A stretch of DNA of 64,000 nucleotides, from positions 527,693 through 591,692 of the forward strand of contig RDEW01000012.1 of assembly GCA_011109175.1 (NCBI GenBank), in the 5' to 3' direction. Below, in pieces: positions 12,296 through 22,894 of this stretch. The translations under genes and the position numbers were made by a program. Under the pieces are notes generated by a model that was not told the DNA's origin, searched no databases, and was given only the letters and a program-made list of their open reading frames with translations. Numbering within the stretch: the first letter of the stretch is position 1; each line of letters opens with the position of its first letter. Source of the DNA: Dicyema japonicum (Eukaryota > Dicyemida > Rhombozoa > Dicyemidae).

Positions 12296-13625
12296 TCATT
12301 CGTGGCTCTCTTCAATGATTTCCTCCTCTATGATTGATGTCTCCGTTGATTCTGATGAGACTCGGTTAGATTCCATCCAAATGATGCAGTCCAGGTAAGA
12401 CGGGGGAAGTTCCTGAATGTCCCAGATGTTGTATTTCAAGTTTTTTTCGTAAATTTCCTCGCCGATATCCCTCAGTTGGGGGACTATGTCCATGATCTTC
12501 TCGAACTTTTCCTCCGTTTTTCTGAAAATCTCATATTTCCTGAATAGATGGCAGACCTGTTCAAATTCTATGGGGATCCTCTGCAGCACGTGGCAGTACT
12601 GGTCGTCTAAAACTGATAACCTTAGTTTACTTCTCTGATAAATCAGAATCATTATCATAAGAGCTCTTTCCACGTTGTTTAAGCTTAAATCTCTGAAGAT
12701 TGAAGCCAGGCTGAATAATCTGTGAATAATGTTCGCATCCTCCGGGTCGGTCATGCAGTTTATTAAAACTCCGAGACCGTCGGGGAAGATGATGACTCCT
12801 TCCTGATGGTTACAGTTCTGAAAGACGCATAAAATGATGGACTCCAAAACAGAATTTTTGATTACTTCAATTTGGTCGGAGAAATTCAGCTAAAACTGAG
12901 GCCAATTTTTACATTAAAGAAAATTTTAATTTGGCGCCAAAATTGTACAAAATATTTGCTTATGTAAATCAGGGACTTTGAGATTTCGCTCCATTTTTTG
13001 ATGTCCTCTCTAGCCCGAACCACCATTGGGAGAAAATTGATCGGAATCTTTGTCTCCTCATTGCACAAAATCCTTTTGACCTCATTATTCTCAAATATGG
13101 GGGCAATAAAGTTATTGTATCCGTGACTTATGGACTTTAAGATGTTTATCTCCCCTTCGTAAAATCTGACTTGGTCGGTTTTGTGGTCTCCGTTTTGCAT
13201 TTGGTTCCTTCTTTGTCGGTTCTCCTCGATAAGCTTTCGTTTTTCCGTTCTCTGGTATTCCGTGAGAACGCCTAAAATAACCGAATCGCTCACATTTGCT
13301 ATTCATCCCCACTTGGACACATCTTTTGAATCTGCAAGCCTGGCATTTGTTCCTACTTTCCTTGTTTATCACACATTTGAAGTCATTCTTGCAAACATAG
13401 GTGGAATTCCGTTGAATAGTCCGACGGAAGAAGCCCTAACCCTGAGAAAAGGTCAGTACCTTACAGCCCTCACAAGTCATGATCTTATAGTGCAGCCCAG
13501 TTGCAAAGTCACCACAGACTTCGCATTGTGCGGATGGCTTCATATAGCTTGGGATGTAATTGTTGCCTATAATAATGGTTACAAATACTTATAAAGACCG
13601 ACCGCTTAGTCCTGGCCAGTGCCAT
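12296..13625 (-). CDS. Nuclear hormone receptor, NR1H/NR1I-like
   Basis: Five exons (13589-13625, 13460-13566, 13294-13435, 12913-13271, 12296-12889) give 412 aa. Introns are 22, 24, 22 and 23 nt. The DNA-binding domain is complete: zinc cysteines 27, 30, 44, 47 and 63, 69, 79, 82 with class-typical spacing, P-box CEGCKG and FFRR. The extension after the second finger, VGMNSKCVLTEYQ, resembles FXR/LXR/EcR (ECLLTE, ECVLSE) more than RXR or HNF4, which is the basis for the NR1H/NR1I call. The ligand-binding domain is recognisable at [15 protein letters not shown] (helices 3-5) and [15 protein letters not shown]. The C-terminal helix, [10 protein letters not shown], has aspartate where the activation helix usually has glutamate, followed by an acidic tail. 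The expected role is DNA-binding, possibly ligand-regulated transcription control; the ligand is unknown. Exon 1 is short and basic. Orthology to one receptor is uncertain. Confidence 0.9.
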
Positions 13626-13753
13626 TATCACAAAAAACAACAAAAACAGCTATTTATCTTAAATTGTTGGTGTCAGACCAACGCTCATATTATTGAAAAT
13701 CAATTGTTTTTGTCTGTACAATTCAATGTAACAGATTTAAGTGCAAATGCAAG

Positions 13754-14113
13754 TTAAAACAAGCCTGTGCAGGGCCAGTATGGGACACGTGTTTGGTGTT
13801 TAGGCTGAGGGACTGAGCGAATGAATGGGAAGATTTGGGAATAGTCAGCACAATAGAGGTCATAGCATTTGACCTCGACCGCATATAGAATTTTACATTT
13901 GTAGGAATTTCCGTTCATACTCAGTTTTCTGGTTCTTCTCTGACGGGGTGAATTTTCGGGGCATTCGTCTGCCGGGGTCAGTTTCACGGAACTTGTGTCA
14001 GTGTTCGCAGGATCGTTCATCCTTATGATTAACGAAGGAACCTCTATTAATAAGCTGTGGCGTATTATTTTATATGATCTCAGACAATCCTGATAATTCG
14101 ATAATAAATTCAT
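13754..14113 (-). CDS. Unassigned 119-codon open frame upstream of the nuclear receptor
   Basis: An ATG-initiated uninterrupted frame of 119 codons, unusually long for this AT-rich DNA. It contains a basic stretch (RQRRTRK) and six cysteines, without a recognised domain. It ends about 130 nt upstream of the receptor start on the same strand. It could be a small gene or part of one with further exons. Confidence 0.25.
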   Translation of the reverse strand: MNLLSNYQDCLRSYKIIRHSLLIEVPSLIIRMNDPANTDTSSVKLTPADECPENSPRQRRTRKLSMNGNSYKCKILYAVEVKCYDLYCADYSQIFPFIRSVPQPKHQTRVPYWPCTGLF

Positions 14114-15837
14114 TACAATCTGGTTAAATTGAAAACTGAAGGCGGGTTACCACCTAAAAATGACTTCCCCCAAGATTTCAGTCCCACTGTCCGAGTGTCC
14201 TCACCCCAAAAACTAATGGGTGGACAACCCTACCACAGAAGACCCATTAATCCCCATAACCAATATATGTGATTTATCCGAGGAATTAAATCTGTCACTA
14301 AGTAATTGTCAAATTATGCAATCAATTACTACTAGACAAATTCCCCCATGAATAATACACTTAATTCCCCATAATTATGCGCATTATAGTTTTCCTTTGG
14401 CAGTAATTCATTGATTACAATCAATCAGTATTTCAACGTCTGGGGGTTGCTCCATTCTAATTATCGATTATGCACACGTGGACTCAATGTGCACTGTTAT
14501 TTGTGGTGAGACATCATTGTTTACTGTGAAAGGACACAGCTGCTGATACAAGTGCGTACTTGATTAAATTAAAATTAATTCCGTGATAGTTCGAGCATCA
14601 CCTTCACCGACCCCCACCGATTAGTCACTATATTATTGAGCACGTGTTCACAATAATGATAGGTTCATGTACTCTAAATCTGAGGTTGAGTGGTTTTGTG
14701 ATAATTGCAAGTAAATAAATAACTGATATTATCGTCCTCACATCACCAATGTCCTCCCCCATTGAGAATACCACTGAGTAGGCCTAAAAATCTTTGTCGA
14801 TGAGTTCATAAAAGCCACTAGGGTGGGCGAACTACGGATTGGGTCAATAAATATACGGCATGCTGGAATTCTGTTGTAATAGAATATTCTCAATTTCTCT
14901 GGTGGAATCAATAATTGATCCAGAACGTTGGCATCTGACATAAAACGATAAGTTAATTACAGCTAGTCTAAGCATGTATTTGACTTAACTTTGTAGTTTT
15001 AATCTCCCGTCTTTCTGCCTCATTCAGTTAAGTCATTTATGCATAGAATAATAATATCAATAGGCTTAACTCCCCCAAGCTTAATTTGATGGGAATTAAG
15101 GCACTTTTTTAAAACCAGGCAATCTAACGACATGATTGTTAATCCATGTCTCTAAAAGATTAATAATGGTGATCAATGTCCACCAGGCTGTTGATCCCCA
15201 CCAAGGCAGACGGGATTCAATTTAGACCTTGGTGCGTTAGATGTTTCTTATGTTAAAAAGGGTTTCCGATGTTTCCCAAGTCCACTAAAATGGGAATGAA
15301 ATATCCACCTTGAAGAAAAGCAGACATATAGAGTACTATATTGCACCAGACCTACACCACCAGCTCAACCTTTGGACTATGGGTAACCGTTCTGGGTGAT
15401 CGAAATCTCTATAATATTAAAAGATGGGATTCATCCGACTGGTCTCCAGCCTGGTGGACATATTAGAAATTTCGTCATTACCAAAGAGAGCCGGTTCATG
15501 ATTATGCTGGAGCTTAAAAAATCTCAATAATAAAGCGTTAGTCTGATAAACCCTAATAGTGGAGATTCGGACGATGAGACTAGTCGTTGTGCCCCCTGAA
15601 CAACAACCTATCTCCCATATAGGTCCACCAGCCTGATTGATCTCCTCATATGTCCACATAGTTCTATTTCTTTTAACCCCAGCCTCACTAAATTGTGTTC
15701 CTTTAGTTGCCAGATAAAAACTTCCCCGCGTGAATGTGAACAACATGGAAAATTATTTAAAGAGTGGGGGGTAAAAAAACGTTTAATTACTAGTAAAATG
15801 AGATATTCAAACAGGTACCACAAATAAATAATAAAAT
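14114..15837. other. No gene recognised; scattered short frames
   Basis: AT-rich. The longest minus-strand frames (15417-15746, 109 codons; 15608-15841; 14738-14941) show no domain, and splicing with short introns does not lengthen them convincingly. Confidence 0.35.
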
Positions 15838-16519
15838 TCAATAATAGTCATCTCTAAACTTAACGAAGGGTAACTGAATGGGAAGGAGCCCACGATCCTG
15901 CGCCAAGGCCAGATGTATCTCCAATTCCTTGTACTGCTTCAAACAAAGTCCTACGAATTAAAGGCAAACTCACCCACTTTGCGGATCGGCAACAAACGGA
16001 GTGAGTTTGGGCATATAAACTCTTCCAAAAGCCGCCAATTCTAAAATAAGTAAGAAAGAGACTTCAAAGTGAACAACGAGTTTGTTATCGCGACAAAGAG
16101 GACATGGGAATCCAGTATTGTACTTTCCAAGTCTCTTAAGGGTCACCCAAAGGATTACAACGCATGAGATGGATGGGAGTCTCATATTGGGGTTATTTCG
16201 TCTGTAGTAGAACCAGATAGGCTTTCCCATGTAGTTGTCCTCGAATTCTGTAAAATATTTAAAGTAGAAAACCTTCACTGTCGAGGTAAAGTTGAGAATC
16301 TATCAAAGAAACGGGGACATATGGCTTCTTTTTTACATTGGGCCATTTTAATGAGAGATTTAGGTTGAATTTATCGACTTGGCTGGTCATGGCAGCTACA
16401 GACCGTTGTTTGTTGAATAATTCCTTTCGGGCTCTATCATTTTCCAATTGGACAGAATCCACTATTATGCTCGATTTTGGAAGGATTGAGACACGTTGAG
16501 ACAACCTAAGGAGTCCCAT
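15838..16519 (-). CDS. MRPS18B: Mitochondrial small ribosomal subunit protein bS18m (MRPS18B-like)
   Basis: Five exons (16273-16519, 16159-16247, 16063-16134, 15974-16040, 15838-15950) splice in frame to 195 aa. The four introns are 25, 24, 22 and 23 nt. The core is characteristic of the S18 family: YMGKPIWFYYRRN, then SISCVRLGKYNTGF leading into CPLCRDNKLVVHF with the paired cysteines at residues 123 and 126, WRLLEEFICPNSLRL, and GLCLKQYKELEIHLALAQDR. Spacing and the long N-terminal extension favour the B paralogue over the shorter A and C forms. The mature protein binds the mitochondrial small ribosomal subunit. The start is the first in-frame ATG; the N-terminus (MGLLRLSQRVSILPKSS) is basic and consistent with mitochondrial import. 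The gene was invisible as one ORF because two introns fall inside the conserved core. Confidence 0.9.
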
Positions 16520-16579
16520 TTTAAATTAAATATATTATTATTAAATAAAATCAATGTATTTAATTAATCTTTTATTGTT

Positions 16580-17135
16580 AGCCGGTTGAAGATTTCTCTT
16601 GTGGTTGCTTGGTTGAAGATTTCTCTTGCTTTCTTTTGTTCTTATAAGATGCCGTCATATGATCAACTTGTCTCAGGTGGCTCCAGTGCCAGGATAATTT
16701 TTCCCACAGTTCATTGGAAGTGTTCCCACAACAGCGAGACTTTTACGTTTATCTCCTTTCTGTTGATTATGGGTGTACTTGTGTGGCATTTGAAGGACTC
16801 TGCTTATACGGGGGCTATATGAAAAGAAGACATAGAATTAGCGTACGAGTAGTACATCGAGCCATGCATTTCTTAGGCATGCATTTCATGGGGACCTTCT
16901 GGACAAATACCTAGAAGACAGCATCAATCAGAAAAAGGGAGTACAGAATGACTGAGCGGTGTATTTTTGGAAAGAATTGCCATTAAACAATTCTTCTGGG
17001 ATTTCTGATTCGTAAAAACCGTGAGATCTATCATCAACACGACTTTATTTCGGTTTTTCGGCCAGTATGGGATTTTGTGTACTCGAGGGAACAACGGGCC
17101 AAGATGAGGGCGTTACTCAAATGAGTTCGGTCACA
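16580..17135 (+). mobile_element. Jockey-like LINE 3' remnant
   Basis: The segment at 16850-16905 (CATCGAGCCATGCATTTC and the ATGGGG region) matches the thumb region of the LINE at 4170-4215. The segment at 17070-17130 (AAGATGAGGGCG and flanks) matches its 3' end at 4395-4450. Frames are broken. Near 16580-16640 a GGTTGAAGATTTCTCTTG motif is directly repeated. Confidence 0.5.
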
Positions 17136-17149
17136 TGACTAGTTAGCTT

Positions 17150-17384
17150 GCTTTGTCCCATTTTTTTTATTTCCTTCATTCCATGGAGAGGGTTCACGAG
17201 TCCTGTACACGATTCTCCTTGTAAGTTTAGGACATTTTTCAAAGTTAATATTGAATCACCTATATTTTTTCTCAGTAGGCTAATGTCAAAGAAAGTGATT
17301 ATTTTCTTCCATCCTCAGGCACGTTTAAATGATACAAGACTCCCAATTTTGAACCGACAACTTCTAAAATGTGTGAAATTATAA
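17150..17384 (+). CDS. 3' exons of a small unidentified spliced gene
   Basis: Three exon pieces keep one frame when two 24-nt GT..AG introns (17221-17244 and 17295-17318) are removed. They give GFTSPVHDSPFN, then IESPIFFLSRLMSKK, then ARLNDTRLPILNRQLLKCVK ending in leucine and stop (17384). The spliced C-terminus reads like a conserved protein, but I cannot name it. The true start is not resolved and may lie upstream of 17150, next to the LINE remnant. Intron size argues for a host gene. Confidence 0.4.
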
Positions 17385-17884
17385 AAATCAATCATAAATA
17401 TGAGATCTTGCATGCTAGAGTTTGCAATGCTATCTTATTGATAAATTCATTAAAATGACTTTGAATGCTGAGCTATTTTTCTAATGACTTTTTCTGTAAG
17501 TTCTCCAATTTAGCAAAATATTGTTTTTTTTATGTGGAACTGTTAACAGTTTATCCCTGTTAACATTAAAAAAATCGATGGATAATGAAAGCATATTATC
17601 CAAAAGTGACGGTCACAGAGATCAGTCAGATAGATCTGATGCGACAGGAAGGAGAAGGGGCAGGAAGGGCACAGCGACGGCCCGGTTGTCAGGATCAACT
17701 TAAAAATAAATCTCTCTAATAAAGGTCACGTGGGTCAGTAAGGATATATTAATAATAATTTTATTTAAATTTATGGTTTTTTAAATATTCCCCATTAATA
17801 TTAGAATGTCCCCCTAGACTACCACCATAGTAGTAAACAGGGACAGTACTAACCACGTGACAATTTCTTCAATTACACCATTAC

Positions 17885-18624
17885 TTACTTTTTTACTGTC
17901 TCCAAGGTCTGTCGGAGTTCCAACAGGTCTAGGATAACTCGAGGATCAACCTCTGATGGGAGTTTCCGAAGAAACATCGGCTTCGAGTGGCCGTGAAAAC
18001 ACAAGCAAAAAGTCGTTGATTTCACGGATTTCATTTTGCAAGTATTTCAGCTCGTTTATCAGCAAATCTCTTAAAAATGATCCCACAGGATACCGAATGA
18101 GTTCCACGTTGTTAGAAGGATCGACTGTTTTACTGAGGGCAATCTCGCAGCTTTCATAGACCATTCTTAAATTTGCCAAATTTGTACTTGTTCCTGTCAT
18201 TTTCAAGGTTTTCGTAGAATTTGAGCCATTCTGAGTTGTGTCTTTTAGTTTCTGCATAGCAAAAATCACTACCACGTGCTATTAAAAGGGACTCAATGAT
18301 TGCCACGTGTTTTTGCTGAAGGTACATGTAGAATCTAAAATTCCGACAGCCTCCAACCCAATTCCATGGAAGGAAAGGTCGTCATTCAAGTGGAGAATAT
18401 CGGTCTTTAAATTTTCGACATTTTCCTGATCAGGCCATAAACTATCCACGTAGGACTGACCAAGGAAGATTTCCTTGTATCCGTTTAACTAGAATAAGTA
18501 TAAATGAGACCTCTTCAGTTAGGTCCTTGCACTGATCAAATAAGTATAAACCCACTAGAGATTCAATTTTTTCCACCAAATGGTTTGGTAAAAAAGGAGA
18601 TATTCTGTCCCAAATATTTGACAT
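17885..18624 (-). CDS. Unidentified 209-aa helical protein, six exons
   Basis: Exons 18511-18624, 18358-18488, 18273-18334, 18188-18251, 17951-18165 and 17885-17928 splice to 210 codons including the stop. The introns are 22, 23, 21, 22 and 22 nt and every phase agrees. The protein starts MSNIWDRISPFLPNHLVEKI and is rich in leucine, glutamate and asparagine in helical patterns (for example LRDLLINELKYLQNEIREIN near the C-terminus). There is no signal peptide, membrane segment or zinc site. Size and helicity would suit a subunit of a structural complex such as a kinetochore or augmin-type assembly, but I did not find a specific match and do not assign a function. The consistent splicing is the evidence that the gene is real. 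Confidence 0.7.
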
Positions 18625-18749
18625 TTTGATAACAAGAATTTAAAATTTTTCCCGCCATAGAAATAAATATTTTATTTTTTTAATTAAAATTATTCCAAAG
18701 TAAAACCAAACTAAATAACTCCTTGATCCTGCCGCGTTCCAGCGATTTC

Positions 18750-19450
18750 AGAACTTGTCTTCAGGTAACGAAATTGTTTCCTGATGGAAAGATAGTTGGA
18801 TCCTTTTGATGCCACCAAGCGTTGGACGTCTCCATAGTAAGGTGGATCAAATTTGTGATTTATTAATTATTTTTATAATTTGATCAAGAACTTACTTCAG
18901 CTCTGGTAATCCTCTAGAAGAGAATATGGAGTACACAACGTTCCGGCTCCGATAAGTTTGTTGTTAGACCATATCTGCTTCAATTTGTTCAAGGCGGTTG
19001 AGGATAGCCTTTTTCTGTTTTTCAAGTCTTCGGCGTCCCCAAACAACAACCCAATTTTCTTACTTTCGGACAGGTCTCGTCTTTTGGGGCATATTTTACT
19101 TGTAAACAGGTTTTTGTGTATTCATGTTTAAAAACCATTCAGAGAATACATTTGTCAGTACTTCTAATATGTCTTCACAAATATAGTCTATATAATAGAT
19201 AATATCTGTTGCATTCGGCTGGAGTTTCTTTAAGACAGCCTCCTAATTTATTATGAACAGGATTGGAAACAGTTAATCTTTGGGAAACGTGAAAATATTG
19301 GATATAGAGGCGGGTCCAGCAACTTGGTTTAGAATCTTTTCGAGAACCTTCATCAGTTTGTTCTTATTAACCTCGAAATGTCTATAATATTTGCGTTCTG
19401 TATTTTTGGCACATCGTTGTACACAAGAATTGAGACTCCGTTTAGGAATT
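18750..19450 (-). mobile_element. LINE reverse transcriptase remnant (RWRLFGH family)
   Basis: In order on the minus strand: NIIDIS and NKLMKVLEKIL (equivalent to DxSKAFDSVNRNKLLQIL at 23.9 kb), then DILEVLTNVFSEWFLNMNTQ (equivalent to KEELIAFLEKLPHKVAEWSL), then KKIGLLFGDAEDLKNRKRL, which matches the LGSFLGDTEDTARRKAL segment of the copy at 23.4 kb. The frames are broken. It runs directly up to the possible PDS5-like exons. Confidence 0.55.
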
Positions 19451-19858
19451 TTTGGGTCGAGAGAAAAAAGCTCACATTGTTGATAGGCTTTGTGGTTTTT
19501 TTGGCAAAAAACAACACACTGCTCACAAGTTGTTTAAAAATTGAGGGGATCCAAACGTGACGTAAAATATATTTACTGCGTTCCTGCAAGGAATTTTTCG
19601 TTATTCCTGCGTTCTTGCAGAAAAGAAATACGATGAGTTCCTCGGTGACATTATCCACTGTCAGAATAATAGTAAGGGTTGACTGAAGCGAATTCAATAC
19701 TTTCCTTATCGACAATCCCACATTTACAAACTGAAATCACTAAAAATTGCCTTAAATCGAATATTTTTCTTACTAGTCTATTGTCCGAAATGAATAAAGA
19801 GGTGATAGACTTTTCGAGCTCTTGACCACTCACGTAGTCAACCCAAGTGTTTATCCAT
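19450..19858 (-). pseudogene. 5' exons of a possible PDS5-like gene, truncated
   Basis: Starting at the ATG at 19858, exons 19843-19858, 19774-19820, 19732-19750 and from 19704 downwards join in one frame after removing introns of 22, 23 and 27 nt. The spliced protein begins MDKHLELEKSITSLFISDNR, followed by a helical repeat region containing DNVTEELIVFLFCKN and SLQERSKYILRHV. This weakly resembles the segment of the cohesin regulator PDS5 around GDGVTQELLD. The reading frame is lost near 19450, where LINE reverse-transcriptase sequence begins on the same strand. It is either a gene fragment cut by a LINE insertion or a longer gene whose downstream exons I could not separate from LINE remnants. 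The PDS5 assignment is tentative. Confidence 0.3.
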
Positions 19859-20127
19859 CTAGTCGGGGATTATGTCCAGATCGCTTGAAGTCAGGATGAT
19901 ATCATCGGTGTATGCATTAATGTAGCAAGGTCAATTGGGAGAGCATTGATCGCTGGCGCACCATTAGAGAGAAACCGTAAAGTTGACGCTAATTTTAACG
20001 GCAAACGCGTCCCCCGACCGCTACGGAACAAAAACTCTTAAATTTTTTGGTTCAAAAGGAAGACAGGGACTTTCACCTCCTCAGCAAATTAAGTAATTTT
20101 ATTGTTAATTCATGTTAATACCAATTA

Positions 20128-21251
20128 TTACTTCTTTTTTCCTTTTCTTTTGGCGCCTTTTTTATTTTTGATTTCAATGGTCTTCCCAATCTTATATGCT
20201 CTCCAAAATGCCTGAATCACGGTGGCCGCTTCCACCTTCAACTTCATTTCCCGTTCCTTCGCCTGTGCTTCTTCTTTTAGCCTCTCTTGAATGTCTGCTA
20301 TTGGATTATATTCTATCCTCAGTTCATCAAGCGTATTCTGAAGACTGTCATGTTCCTTCTTTTCCAGCCTATAGACCTCGTCAATTTCATCAATTTGGTC
20401 CTTTAATCCTAAAGCACCCACAAACCTGCAATTCAGTCATCTTTTCGTCATATTCCTGAATCAATGCCTCAATCTCACTCTCAACTTTGTACTTTTTCTA
20501 TAATAATCGGAAATCAAAACCGATCTGCATTCCTGCTCTGTTACCCTGTGTTCCTTCAGTGACTGAGCCAAAATGTGATTTTCAGTTTCCAATTCTTTCT
20601 CCAATTTTTCTGTCTTTTTTGACATATCCGACTTTTCGACGTCGCACTGCATCTCCGAGTCGACTGTTATCTTCCGAATGTACTCGTCAGATGTTTTCTG
20701 AATATTTTCCAGATTAGCTTGGAGATGTCTTATTGTCATGTCTTTCTTCTTCAACTACAAACTAATACTTTTCATCAAACCTCATTTTCCTTTTCGCTTT
20801 TCAAATATTCGACTTCTTTTCGCAGCCTTCCCAACAACTGCTTGTCAGTCTCCATTTTGTTTTCTAGTTTTGTCAGAGTCGACGTTCTCCGACTTTCCTC
20901 TGAGGCAGAAAGGAGAAGTCTTTCCACCATAAATTCCAAAAAGTGTTCGAAATTTGTGATGAATTTAGATTTTGTCGAGTTTTTGTCAAGAAATAGTAGA
21001 ATTTCTTTATTATTCAAGACCTCCCGAATAATGCTTTTATAGGAAAATGAAATGGCCTCAGTCATTGGTGGAGAGTTTTCTGTGGGCCCTCCTTTGTAGT
21101 GATCCAAGAGTTGTAGGTGGTTGTTTAATAGAGAGGCCAGTTTCTCTGGGAGGTCCAACTTACGTAAAAGATCTAAATTCTCGGCAATCTTGCATTTTTG
21201 GATGAGACTTTGTAGTATTTCTACCACTTTTTGTGATCCAATAAAATCCAT
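20128..21251 (-). CDS. DRC10: Dynein regulatory complex protein 10-like (IQ motif protein)
   Basis: Exons 20781-21251, 20521-20754, 20426-20497 and 20128-20400 splice to 349 aa with introns of 26, 23 and 25 nt. The first half is helical (SQKVVEILQSLIQKCKIAEN). The middle and end form a long coiled coil ending in an IQ motif, AATVIQAFWRAYKIGK (core near residues 320-332), and a lysine-rich tail. EYNPIADIQERLKEE before the IQ motif matches the DRC10/IQCD arrangement. DRC10 is part of the nexin-dynein regulatory complex of motile axonemes, which fits an animal with ciliated outer cells. The start used is the ATG at 21251. An alternative start at 21358 joined by a 50-nt intron would add about 20 residues. 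IQCG (DRC9) is the main alternative. Confidence 0.7.
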
Positions 21252-21649
21252 CTTCCGCTGTCCAATATTCAAAATAGATTTAAGGAATAAAATATCTTTA
21301 ACATCATCATTCAAGTAAGGATATCCACATCCATTGAGGTATTACCCAACTGAGCCATATATTACGATAATGGTTGCTAGGACACAAAACCATTACAAGT
21401 TATAAGGTTCCTTTCTTTTGTTGTTCACAGTCTTATAAATCGTCATTTACAAAACACAACTAAATTGTCTAAAATTAAAAATCTACACATTAATAAATAA
21501 TGTCACAGTCCATACATGCGAGATTCATCACAAAATATAAAAAAAATTTCTTAGTAAAACTATCATTGGAAAAAAATATTAATAATATTAAAATTACATG
21601 TAGTACATATTTTTATTTAAAATATTAATTATAAAACATGTATCCAGTG

Positions 21650-22500
21650 AACCTAACACGCGATAACTTGGAAAAAATTAGGATCTACTATGTAACTGGT
21701 AAGATCGGCCTGACTGAAGAGAACGGGCAAAAATTAAAAGATGTGCCGAACAATTCATTTTCAAAGATTTGAAACCCTACATTATAAAAATGGTATAGAA
21801 CTGAGATACTTTTGTCTTGAAGAAGCAGAACATAAAGAAAAATACATTGAAGTTTTATATCATCCAATTTATATTAGGCTCAACATAATCACTTTGGACG
21901 AGATAATTGTATAGTAATTTTAGTCAAAACGATTGCTTGCAACTAAACCTGAAATTACGCCAATCATTGCTTATGCTCCAAGAGATCGGTACATTGTAGA
22001 TCTTGTTGATTTACGTCGATATTATTCTCATAATGAAAACTATTCTCGGGTAATAAGTTTGCAATATATTTATCAGATTATGGTTCTTATAGACCCATTT
22101 TCTAAATTTGCTGTTGCTGAAAGTGCCTCACCAAATCTGGAATTGAGATATCCAGAATTATAAAGAATATTTTTTTATTGGACCGCCTATTATCCTACAT
22201 ACGGATAATGGCAAAGGATTCAAAAATTAGCACATGCAGAGATTGCAATAAATTTGCCATTTCGCATGTTACAGGACGTCCACGAGCGCCTTGGATTCAA
22301 GTACAAGTAGAACGATTTTTGTTTTTTTATCTAATAGATTTAACCAATCAATTAAAAAATGGGTTTCTTCCACGAGTTCATCCAAGGGAAAATTTTGAAA
22401 GTTATATTGACTTCATAAAAGACATTGTACGGTATTATAATAGATCAAACCATCATAGAACAGAACAGCGTTTTTAGAGATTTTCTACAGCGTCAATCTG
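21650..22500 (+). mobile_element. Integrase catalytic core (KRBA2-like/Gypsy-type), decayed
   Basis: The plus strand encodes RDRYIVDLVDLRRYYSHNEN and IMVLIDPFSKFAVAE (first catalytic aspartate in the VDLVD block). After frame breaks comes GPPIILHTDNGKGF (second aspartate) and then GRPRAPWIQVQVERF (catalytic glutamate). All three DDE positions are therefore present but in three different frames. Upstream (21640-21900) is a poorly preserved N-terminal part. The copy at 148-562 carries the zinc finger of apparently the same family. Confidence 0.65.
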
Positions 22501-22894
22501 GATAAAAAATACGATCAGGAAAAAATAGAATCGTTATTGAATTTTTCCGGCGAAGATGAAGAGCCAATAGAATTTTCATCCTTGCATAATTTAGAAGAAG
22601 AACGAAAAATTGCTCTTGAAAATCTAATAAAGTCAGACGAAAGATGAAATAACGCCGAAGATGGAAATACGATGAACTGAATTCAGGAGATGAAATTCTA
22701 TTTTTATTGAAAATTATGAATCTCGCATGTAGGGCTTCTAGCATGTATGGACTGTGACAAATAATATACATCTCCAGCTAATAGTTAGCTAAAAGGAGTT
22801 TGTTGTCCTTCACATAAACAACATCTTCGTTATTATTATTATAGGGACGTACGCGATGCCAAGATCATGACAAAGCATGTCCAACACGAAAAGT

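Noticed and set aside
22835-22848. Microsatellite (TTA)n as a functional element
   Set aside because: It lies at the LINE 3' end and is most likely its tail.
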